From contig CAVXUX010000005.1 in NCBI GenBank assembly GCA_963765135.1, positions 62,001-126,000 on the forward strand: DNA of 64,000 nt, written 5' to 3'. Positions 26,793-33,676 of this stretch are shown piece by piece (the stretch's first letter is position 1; the number at the start of each line of letters is the position of its first letter). The stretch comes from JACVRW01 sp963765135 (GTDB lineage: Bacteria; Actinomycetota; Thermoleophilia; Solirubrobacterales; Thermoleophilaceae). The notes under the pieces are model-generated. The model was given only the letters and a program-made list of their open reading frames with translations. It searched no databases and was not told the origin of the DNA. The position numbers and the translations under genes were made by a program.

Positions 26793-28967
26793 GCCGGGGC
26801 CGCGGCGCGCTCGCCGGCGTCCGCCGAATCCGCAGCGGACAACCGGGCTCACGCGCACGGGGATCCCATTGAGGTGCGCCATGCCGGCCAACCGCTCGAG
26901 ATCGGCGGGATCCGAGCTCGACAGCAGGTTCACGTTCACCCCGGGGTTCTCGTTGGCCAGCTGCCACCCGCCGCGATGGCCCCAGCCGTGCGGCAGCGCC
27001 ACCGTGCCAGGCGTCATCTCGTCGGTCACCCGCACGGGCACCTCCACGGAGCCGGACTTGGACCGCACCACGGCCGGCACACCGTCCTCCAGCCCGTGCG
27101 CGGCTGCGTCGTCCGGGTGCACACGCAGCGCCTGCACGCGGCCGCCGCGCATCAGCAGCGGCGCGTTGTGCATCCACGAGTTGTGCGAGCGCAGCTCGCG
27201 CAGGCCGATCAGCAGCAGCGGGAAGTCCGGATCGGATCCGTTCGCCGACCGCATCCGCTCGAACTCGCCGGCGATCTCGGGCGGACACAGCCGCACGCGC
27301 TTGGGGCGCGTGCGCAGCTTGCGCGGCAGCACGCCCGTCGCGATGTGCTCGCCGAGCACCAGGCCGTGCGGGTGGTCGCGCAGCTTGGCGAGGCTGAGGC
27401 CCGAGCGGCGCAGACCGAACAGGTCGCCGCGCGGGCCCGTGCGCAGCAGCAGGTCGACAAGCCGCCGCGGGCTCAGCCGCACCCCCAGGCGCGCCAGACG
27501 CCGCAGCGCCGGGACGCTGTAGGGCGCCACCCCGATCCTTCGGGCGATCGAGTCGATGATCTGCCACTCCTCGCGCGCCTCGCCGGCCGGCGGAACCACG
27601 GCGTCCGTGATCTGGATGAACGGCTGGGTGAAGAAGCCGAGGAATGCGATCGGCACGTCGTCGCGCTCATAGAGCGTGGTCGCGGGCAGCACGTAGTCGG
27701 CGTGCCGGTTGGTCTCGTTGACGTAGAAGTCGAGCGAGACCAGCAGGTCGAGCTGTCCGAACGCCCGCTCCAGCGCGTCGCCGTCGGGAACCGACAGCAC
27801 CGGGTTGCCGGCCGAGACGAACAGCGCGCGGATCTGCAGCGGGCCCGGCGTCTCGATCTCCCGCGGGAGCAGCGACGCGGGCAGGTTGCCGATCACGTCG
27901 GGGAAGCCGCCCACGCGCGAGCGCACCTTCCCGTAGGTGGCGAGGCCGATCCGCTCCCCCACGTCGTCGAGCGCGATCGGCGGGCGGCCGAAGACGGCGC
28001 CGCCGGGTCGGTCGAGGTTGCCGGTCACCGCGCACAGGGCGTCGAGCAGGAATGAGACGACCGTGCCGAAGCGGCCCAGGCAAGAGCCGGTGCGGCCGTA
28101 GGCCGCGGCGCTCTCGGCCGTCGCGAAGTCGCGTGCGAGCGCGCGTGCCCGTTCTGCGGGCACGCCCGTGCGGGCCGCGGTCGCCTCGGGTGGGTGCTCG
28201 CGCGCCACGCGCTCGAGGGCCTCGACACCCTCGGTCTGGCGCGCGAGGAAGTCGCGGTCGGCGAGCCCCTCCTCGAAGATCACGCTGATCAGCGACAGCA
28301 GCAGCCACGCGTCCGAGTCAGGACGCACCGGCAGGTGCTCGAAGCGGCGCGCTGTCTCCGTGCGGCGCGGGTCCACGACCACCACCCGGTCGATCTCCCC
28401 GAGCTGCTCCGCGATGCGCGGAGCCGACAGGACCGACCCGTGCGAGACGAGCGGGTTGGCGCCGAGCATCAGGAGCAGCTTGGTGCGGCGCAGGTCCGGG
28501 ATCGGAACCACGAGCGGCGACCCGTACAGCAGCGCACTCGCGGCGAAGCGGTTGTTCACGTCCTGGGAGCCGGCCGAGTAGTAGTGCGGCGAGCCGACCG
28601 CGTCGAGGAAGCCCTTGGCCCACAGGGTGTGCGAGTACGAGAAGGCGCCCGGGTTGCCGAAGTACCAGCCGACCGAGCCCGGGCCGCGCTCGTCGATCAG
28701 GCGCCCCAGGCGCGCGCCGATGTCGTCGAGAGCGACCTCCCACGAGACCTGCTCGAACTCGCCAGATGCCGTGCGGCGGAGCGGGTGCGTGACGCGATCC
28801 GGGTCGTTCTGGACCTCCTGCATCGCGATCCCCTTGGGACAGGCATAGCCCCGCGAGAGTGGGTGATCGGGGTCGGGCCGCAGCTTCGTGATCCGGTCGC
28901 CCTCGACCGTGGCGACCATGCCGCAGAGCGGCTCGCAGATCCGACAGAAGGTGACCTTCTCGGTCAT
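26789..28967 (-). CDS. Molybdopterin oxidoreductase, DMSO-reductase superfamily (one 3' frameshift)
   Basis: This is an Mo/W-bis-MGD enzyme with an N-terminal 4Fe-4S site made by Cys8, Cys11, Cys15 and Cys43 (TFCRICEPLCG, YACPKG). The molybdopterin domains contain MLGANPLVSHGSVLSAPRI and SAGNPVLSVPDGDALER, and the C-terminal cap has ALPHGWGHRGGW. Around the expected metal ligand the sequence is YYSAGSQDVNNRFAAS, with no Cys or Sec, so the ligand is unclear. One extra G near 26840 shifts the last 17 codons; the corrected end is LSAADSADAGERAAAPA. There is no twin-arginine signal, so it is cytoplasmic. A TAGGCT -10 box lies 12 nt before the ATG. Confidence 0.8.
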
Positions 28968-29065
28968 CGCGCCCCGCGAAGCCTAATCCACCGGGTGCGC
29001 GTAGGAAACGCGCGTAGAAGGGTCGTCCACAGGGCGAACGCGGCGCGCGTTTGGAAAGCAGCAAG

Positions 29066-29099
29066 ACACTTAGGCAGCTGCCTAAGTGTGCGCTACGAT
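29066..29099 (+). promoter_or_regulatory. ArsR operator palindrome and -10 box
   Basis: acacttaggcag (29066-29077) followed at once by ctgcctaagtgt (29078-29089) is a perfect 24-bp palindrome. The TACGAT -10 box is at 29094-29099, 7 nt before the ArsR ATG. The palindrome covers the -35 and spacer region, as expected for an autoregulated ArsR operon. Confidence 0.82.
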
Positions 29100-29106
29100 G
29101 TGGCCC

Positions 29107-29460
29107 ATGCCGACCGCCGACGCAGCAGAGCTCGATCGGGCGTTCCACGCGCTCGCCGACGAGAGCCGCCGCGCGATGGTCGTCCGCCTGTCGCGCGGCG
29201 CGGCCTCCGTGAGCGAGCTCGCCGGACCGCTGGACATGTCGCTGCCGTCCGTGATGCAGCACCTCGACGTGCTGCAGCGCAGCGGCGTCGTGCGCTCGGA
29301 GAAGGTCGGCCGCGTCCGGACGTGCCGGCTCGAGCCCGGCCCGATGCGCACGCTCGAGCAGTGGATCGCCGAGCACCGCGCGATCTGGGAGAGGCACTTC
29401 GACCGCCTCTCCGACGTCCTCGACGACGCCTTCCCCACCGACCAAGGAGACCGCCGATGA
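29107..29460 (+). CDS. ArsR-family winged-helix repressor
   Basis: This 117-residue protein starts MPTADAAELDRAFHALADES and carries the winged helix RRAMVVRLSRGAASVSELAG with recognition helix MSLPSVMQHLDVLQRSGVVR. There is no CxC metal motif; it belongs to the group paired with AHSA1 proteins rather than the metal sensors. The ATG at 29107 is chosen over one at 29086 because the TACGAT box lies 7 nt upstream and the earlier ATG falls in the operator. Its stop overlaps the AHSA1 start (ATGA). The inducer is unknown. Confidence 0.88.
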   Translation: MPTADAAELDRAFHALADESRRAMVVRLSRGAASVSELAGPLDMSLPSVMQHLDVLQRSGVVRSEKVGRVRTCRLEPGPMRTLEQWIAEHRAIWERHFDRLSDVLDDAFPTDQGDRR

Positions 29461-29918
29461 GCATCCGCCAGCACGACTTCACGATCGAGCGAAGGTTCCG
29501 CCAGACCCCGGCGCAGGCGTTCCGCGCGTTCGCGGACCCGGAACTCAAGCAGCGCTGGTTCGGCGTGCCCGAGGGCTGGACCGACGCCAATTGGGAGCTC
29601 GACTTCCGTGTCGGCGGCAGCGAGGTGAGCGTGGGACGCGATCCGCGCGGGGCGCTGCACGAGTTCCGCAGCCGGTACCACGACATCGTCGACGGTGAGC
29701 GGATCGTCTTCGCCTACGACCTCCTGCTCGACGGGCGGCTCATCTCCGTGTCGCTGACGACCGTCGAGGTGCGGCCCGACGGCGACGGCTCGCGGCTCGT
29801 CTTCACCGAGCACGGCGCGTTCTTCGACGACCTCGAGGATCCGGCGGAGCGCGAGCACGGCACCGGCCTGCTGCTCGACGGGCTCGCCGCCTTCCTCGGT
29901 GAGCAGGTCGCCGCGTGA
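29457..29918 (+). CDS. AHSA1/SRPBCC-domain protein
   Basis: This 153-residue protein has the START-like fold of the AHSA1 family: IERRFRQTPAQAFRAFADPE, KQRWFGVPEGWTDANWELDF, IVDGERIVFAYDLLLDGRL and GSRLVFTEHGAFFDDLEDP. Such proteins form a deep hydrophobic cavity and are commonly encoded directly after an ArsR gene, as here. It is translationally coupled to both neighbours (ATGA before, GTGA after). The ligand is not known. Confidence 0.87.
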   Translation: MSIRQHDFTIERRFRQTPAQAFRAFADPELKQRWFGVPEGWTDANWELDFRVGGSEVSVGRDPRGALHEFRSRYHDIVDGERIVFAYDLLLDGRLISVSLTTVEVRPDGDGSRLVFTEHGAFFDDLEDPAEREHGTGLLLDGLAAFLGEQVAA

Positions 29919-30523
29919 TGCCGGACACCACCTGCCACATGTCGATCTCGCTCGACGGTTTCGTCGCCGGGCCGGACCAGAGTCGCGAGCACCCGCTAGG
30001 GAAGCGCGGAAGGGAGCTCCACCGCTGGCACCTCGGCGACGAGCGCGCCAACGAGGCTGACGAGACCGCTGTCGGCTGGCTCATGCGCCCGCGCGGCGCC
30101 TACGTCATGGGCCGCAACATGTTCGGGCCGATCCGCGGTGAGTGGGAGGAGGACTGGCGCGGCTGGTGGGGGCCCGAGCCGCCGTACCACGCACCGGTGT
30201 TCGTGCTCACCCATCACGCCCACGAGCCGATCGAGATGGAGGGCGGGACGACCTTCCACTTCGTCACCGACGGCTTCGACGCCGCCTACGCACAGGCGCG
30301 TGAGACGGCCGGCGACGACGGCGTGGACATCGCGGGCGGCGCCTCCACCGTTCGGCAGGCGCTCGTCGCCGGGGTCGTCGACGAGCTCACGCTCGACATC
30401 GCCCCGGTCCTGCTCGGGTCCGGCGAGCGGATCTTCGACGGCGTCGGATCTTTGGGGTTGGAGCCCGTCGAGGTGCTGCATTCGCCGCTGGCCACGCACA
30501 TCCGCTACCGCCGGGCGAGCTGA
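29915..30523 (+). CDS. Dihydrofolate reductase-like protein (RibD C-terminal family)
   Basis: This 202-residue protein has the DHFR fold as in YyaP/YwjB-type proteins: TTCHMSISLDGFVAGPDQSR, RPRGAYVMGRNMFGPIRGEW, FVLTHHAHEPIEMEGGTTFH and VDIAGGASTVRQALVAGVVD, then ELTLDIAPVLLGSGERIFDG. The last blocks bind NADPH in the family. It is the third gene of the ArsR-AHSA1 operon. A role in detoxifying or reducing a small molecule is a guess from context. Confidence 0.85.
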   Translation: MMPDTTCHMSISLDGFVAGPDQSREHPLGKRGRELHRWHLGDERANEADETAVGWLMRPRGAYVMGRNMFGPIRGEWEEDWRGWWGPEPPYHAPVFVLTHHAHEPIEMEGGTTFHFVTDGFDAAYAQARETAGDDGVDIAGGASTVRQALVAGVVDELTLDIAPVLLGSGERIFDGVGSLGLEPVEVLHSPLATHIRYRRAS

Positions 30524-30620
30524 AGGCCAGCTTCCGATACGTCTACGTGCGGCGCACGGCCGCCCGGCGTTCCGGGCTCACTATGGGAGCGGGATCCACA
30601 AGCCTCCTCTCCTCGCGCGG

Positions 30621-30655
30621 GATACTGGGCGGGCGATGTCGCGGGAGAACGTGGA
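30621..30655 (+). repeat. SnoaL start module, copy D
   Basis: Exact GATACTGGGCGGGCG followed by ATGTCGCGGGAGAACGTGGA, one mismatch in the coding half. Confidence 0.73.
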
Positions 30656-31043
30656 CGTAGTCCGCAGGGCCTGGGAGGCGGCGGCCAACGAGCCCGTGGA
30701 TTTGTCGGTGGTCGCTGCCCTCTACCACCCTCAGCACGTTCTGGAATCCCAGTGGGGCGGAGTCAACGACAGGGCCTACCGAGGGGCGCAGGGCTATCAG
30801 GAGTTTCTGGCCGATCTGCGCGAGACGTGGGCCGACTGGCAGCAGCAGCTCGACGAGGTCATCGACGCCGGTGGCGATTCTGTCGTCGTGGCAGCTCGTC
30901 TGGTGGCCAAGGGCAAGCAGAGCGCTACGCCCGTGAACCAGACCTATGGCGTGATCTTCACGCTCGACGGGGGCAAGATCGTCCGCACCCAGGCCTTCCT
31001 CACAGTCGAGGAGGCCCTCGCAGCGGTGGGGCTGTCGGGGTAG
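30636..31043 (+). CDS. SnoaL-like (NTF2-fold) protein, MSREN type
   Basis: This 135-residue protein, MSRENVDVVRRAWEAAANEP to VEEALAAVGLSG, has the core AALYHPQHVLESQWGGVNDR, GYQEFLADLRETWADWQQQL and DEVIDAGGDSVVVAARLVAK. It is followed after 3 nt by the next SnoaL gene, with the junction GGGCTGTCGGGGTAG-TCG-ATG matching the other tandem pairs. Confidence 0.76.
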   Translation: MSRENVDVVRRAWEAAANEPVDLSVVAALYHPQHVLESQWGGVNDRAYRGAQGYQEFLADLRETWADWQQQLDEVIDAGGDSVVVAARLVAKGKQSATPVNQTYGVIFTLDGGKIVRTQAFLTVEEALAAVGLSG

Positions 31044-31046
31044 TCG

Positions 31047-31442
31047 ATGTCGCAGGAGAACGCCGAGACGGTGGAGCGGGCATTCGACGCGTGGAACCGA
31101 GGGGACATCGAGGCTTACGTCGCTCACCTGTGCCCCGACGTCGAAGCTGTTCCAGTCGGCGCAGCGTTGGAGGGCAAGGTCTGCAGGGGGCGTGACGAAG
31201 TCCGTGCCTGGTGGCAGACGCACTCGGAGGTCTGGGAGACCTTCTTGATCTTCGCCGCGGAGTTCGAGGAGGTCGGCGAAGAGCTCTTGGTATCCGGCCA
31301 CTGGGACGCGGTTGGACGCAGTGGCGTAGAGATGTCCGCGCCCGCAACCTGGGTGTTCGGCTTTCGCGACCGCAAGATCGCCTACTGGCAGGCATACACC
31401 TCGAGAGCTGCCGCCCTCGAAGCCGTAGGGCTGTCGAAGTAG
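31047..31442 (+). CDS. SnoaL-like (NTF2-fold) protein, MSQEN type
   Basis: This 131-residue protein starts MSQENAETVERAFDAWNRGD and ends RAAALEAVGLSK. The fold elements are VAHLCPDVEAVPVGAALEGK, GRDEVRAWWQTHSEVWETFL and SAPATWVFGFRDRKIAYWQA. As the second gene of a tandem it lacks the GATACT half of the module and depends on the preceding gene for transcription. Confidence 0.76.
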   Translation: MSQENAETVERAFDAWNRGDIEAYVAHLCPDVEAVPVGAALEGKVCRGRDEVRAWWQTHSEVWETFLIFAAEFEEVGEELLVSGHWDAVGRSGVEMSAPATWVFGFRDRKIAYWQAYTSRAAALEAVGLSK

Positions 31443-31484
31443 CGCACCCGCCGCGGACATTTGCCGATCGGGTGCCGTGAGGCA

Positions 31485-31571
31485 GATACTGGGCGGGCGA
31501 TGTCGCAAATCAGGATGCAGATGCATGCGAACCCGGACGAAGCCCTCGACGCCCTGGGGCTCTCGGAGTAG
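31485..31571 (+). pseudogene. SnoaL remnant: start module fused to end module
   Basis: An exact GATACTGGGCGGGCG is followed by ATGTCGCAAATCAGG and, 30 nt later, by codons for DEALDALGLSE and TAG. The whole frame is 23 codons (MSQIRMQMHANP then DEALDALGLSE). It preserves only the two conserved ends of the family, as left by an internal deletion of about 330 bp. It may still be transcribed and could encode a micropeptide, but it cannot fold as NTF2. Confidence 0.65.
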
Positions 31572-31580
31572 GCCGCTGGG

Positions 31581-32006
31581 ATGGACAAGCGGCGACTGAC
31601 GACCACCCTGGCGAAGTACCTCGTCAATCCGCTCGTCCGAGCGCTCTTTCGCTTGGGGGTGCCGGCGCCCGGCACAGCGATCCTCGAGACACGCGGCCGC
31701 AAGTCGGGCCAGCCCCGACGCACGCCTGTGACGAACGGCCTCGCCGGCGACACGTTCTGGATCGTCACCGAGCATGGGCGACGCGCCAACTACGTGCGAA
31801 ACATCGAGGCGAACCCGCGCGTGCGCGTGAGAGTCGGGCGGCGCTGGCGCCCCGGCACAGCCGTCCTGATGCCTGGCGACGATCCGCGGGCACGCCTCAG
31901 AGCGATTGCCCACGCCCGGCCGTCGTCCCGGATACACACCGCCACGGTGCGGCTGATGCAGACCGAGCTGCTCACTCTGAGAGTCGACCTCGACCACGAC
32001 GGCTGA
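31581..32006 (+). CDS. Nitroreductase/quinone-family protein, Ddn-like (F420-type split barrel)
   Basis: This 141-residue protein has the deazaflavin-dependent nitroreductase pattern: LETRGRKSGQPRRTPVTNGL, then TFWIVTEHGRRANYVRNIEA and NPRVRVRVGRRWRPGTAVLM. The RGRKSG motif lies near the F420 phosphate in known members. Mycobacterial Ddn-like enzymes use F420H2 to reduce quinones or nitro compounds. It lies among SnoaL and VOC genes, consistent with small-molecule metabolism. The start ATG is 9 bp after the SnoaL remnant stop. Confidence 0.8.
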   Translation: MDKRRLTTTLAKYLVNPLVRALFRLGVPAPGTAILETRGRKSGQPRRTPVTNGLAGDTFWIVTEHGRRANYVRNIEANPRVRVRVGRRWRPGTAVLMPGDDPRARLRAIAHARPSSRIHTATVRLMQTELLTLRVDLDHDG

Positions 32007-32042
32007 ACGGTGCGCCGGTAATCAGCGAGAGAGGACTGATCC

Positions 32043-32426
32043 ATGGGACAACCGGTGGTGCACTTCGAGATCATCGGCAACGATCCGGAGAAGCTTCGTA
32101 GCTACTACGGCGACCTGTTCGGGTGGGAGTTCGACACGCCCTCGCCTGTGGCGCAGGAGGTATCCGAGCCGGAGAGCTATGGGTTCCTGGACCTCATGAC
32201 CTCGGAGGATGGAACAGGCATCCGCGGCGGGGTCGGCGGCGGACTGAGCTACGAAAGCCACGCTCTCTTCTACGTAGGCGTCGCGAATGTCGAGGCTGCG
32301 TTGCAGCGAGCCGAGAGCCTCGGAGGCATCCGAGTGATGGGTCCGGCGACATCACCGAACGGCCTTGTCGTCGGTCACTTCACGGACCCCGAAGGCACCC
32401 TGATAGGCGTCGCCGGCGTTGCATGA
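32043..32426 (+). CDS. VOC-superfamily (glyoxalase-like) protein
   Basis: This 127-residue protein with two beta-alpha-beta-beta-beta units starts MGQPVVHFEIIGNDPEKLRS, then YYGDLFGWEFDTPSP and ALFYVGVANVEAALQRAESL, ending GHFTDPEGTLIGVAGVA. Glu and His residues at typical metal-ligand positions (VVHFEI, GHFTDPEG) are present. A GAGAGGA Shine-Dalgarno precedes the ATG. The substrate is unknown. Confidence 0.83.
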   Translation: MGQPVVHFEIIGNDPEKLRSYYGDLFGWEFDTPSPVAQEVSEPESYGFLDLMTSEDGTGIRGGVGGGLSYESHALFYVGVANVEAALQRAESLGGIRVMGPATSPNGLVVGHFTDPEGTLIGVAGVA

Positions 32427-32498
32427 GCACGGCTCTGCGGGCGACGAGCCGCGCCGCGCGACGCGTCGACGACTGAGCCGCACGCGATACTGCTGGGG

Positions 32499-32900
32499 AT
32501 GTCGGAGGCGAACGCACAGGTAGCGCGCCGGTCCTTCCACGCCATCTGCAACCGCGACATCGACGGGCTGCTCGAGCTGTACCACCCCGAGATCGAGTTC
32601 CTGCCGCTGACGGGCACTCGCGTCGAGAGCGGCGGCTATGTCGGTCACGCGGGCGTGCGCGACTACTTCCAGGAGGCCGACGAGGTGTGGGAGGAGATGC
32701 AGCCGCACGCCGACGACATCCGCGCCGTCGGCGACCACGTCGTCATCCTCGGCGGCTGCGCCGTACGCGGCCGGGGTAGCGGCGCTCGCTCCGACAACCC
32801 GATGGCGTGGGTGCTGACCATGCGGGAGGGCAAGGTGGTGCGCCACCGCGGCTTCGCCACCCGTGAGGAGGCCCTCGAAGCCGCAGGGCTGAGCGAATAG
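32499..32900 (+). CDS. SnoaL-like (NTF2-fold) protein, MSEAN type
   Basis: This 133-residue protein runs from MSEANAQVARRSFHAICNRD to REEALEAAGLSE. The core has LLELYHPEIEFLPLTGTRVE, HAGVRDYFQEADEVWEEMQP and MAWVLTMREGKVVRHRGFAT. The upstream module is a divergent GATACTGCTGGGG at 32486-32498. The next gene starts 2 nt after its stop. Confidence 0.76.
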   Translation: MSEANAQVARRSFHAICNRDIDGLLELYHPEIEFLPLTGTRVESGGYVGHAGVRDYFQEADEVWEEMQPHADDIRAVGDHVVILGGCAVRGRGSGARSDNPMAWVLTMREGKVVRHRGFATREEALEAAGLSE

Positions 32901-32902
32901 CC

Positions 32903-33676
32903 GTGTCGGCCGACAACGTCGAGCTGGTGCGGCGCTTCTACGACGCACTCAACGCCAACGACCTCGCCGGGATGCGGGAGCTCTGCGACAAGATCGAGTA
33001 CGTCAACCCGGCAACGGCTGCCGAGCCGGGCACCCGGGTCGGGCTCGATTCGTTTCGCGCGGCGTTCGAGGGGCTGCACGCAAGCTTCGAGGACTTCACG
33101 TGCGAGATCGACGCGATCACGCCCGTCGCCGACGCGGTCGTCGTGGTGGCGAGGTCGACCGGCACCGGCCGCATGAGCGACATCCCGTTCGAGGAGGTGC
33201 ACGGCCACCTGCTGACCCTGAGCAACGGGCGAATCGCCAGCTTCAGGTGGTTCCAGAGCGTGGACGAGGCCTATGGCGCCGCCCACGAGCGCGGCTTCCG
33301 GGAGGGCATGGAGGCCTACAGCCGCGGCGACTACGACACCGCGCTGGAAGGCTTCCACCCCGACATCGAGTGGCGTGTGGAGCCCGAGTTGGTGGCGGAC
33401 GCCACCGTCTACCGCGGCCACGAAGGCGTGCGCCGCTTCTGGCAGACCTGGGCCGAGGCGATCGAGGGCATGTCGCTACAGGTCGAGGAGGTCCGCGCGC
33501 TCGACAGCGGGCGGGTGCTCGCGGTCACCCGCGCGACCGGAAAGGGCGCTGGCAGCGGGGTGCCGGTCGCGTCGCGCAGCTTCGGGCAGGTGGCCCAATA
33601 CCGCGACGGCCAGGTGGTGCAGGTGCGCCTGTTCGGCGACGTGAAGCGCGCGCTGGCGGCGGTTGGGGCCGGCTAG
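32903..33676 (+). CDS. Tandem two-domain SnoaL-like protein
   Basis: This 257-residue protein contains two full NTF2-like domains in one chain. Domain 1 (residues 1-125) starts MSADNVELVRRFYDALNAND and has EFHGHLLTL-like strands (VHGHLLTLSNGRIASFRWFQ). Domain 2 starts near residue 127 (RGFREGMEAYSRGDYDTALE, GFHPDIEWRVEPELVADATV) and ends VKRALAAVGAG, a weakened form of the EAVGLSE end. Fusion of a tandem pair would give an obligate pseudo-dimer, since NTF2 proteins usually dimerise. Its stop overlaps the convergent GH3 stop. Confidence 0.78.
   Translation: MSADNVELVRRFYDALNANDLAGMRELCDKIEYVNPATAAEPGTRVGLDSFRAAFEGLHASFEDFTCEIDAITPVADAVVVVARSTGTGRMSDIPFEEVHGHLLTLSNGRIASFRWFQSVDEAYGAAHERGFREGMEAYSRGDYDTALEGFHPDIEWRVEPELVADATVYRGHEGVRRFWQTWAEAIEGMSLQVEEVRALDSGRVLAVTRATGKGAGSGVPVASRSFGQVAQYRDGQVVQVRLFGDVKRALAAVGAG

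Noticed and set aside
18872..33676. Insertion sequence or prophage carrying the accessory genes
   Set aside because: No transposase, integrase, terminal inverted repeats or tRNA gene was found in this interval.
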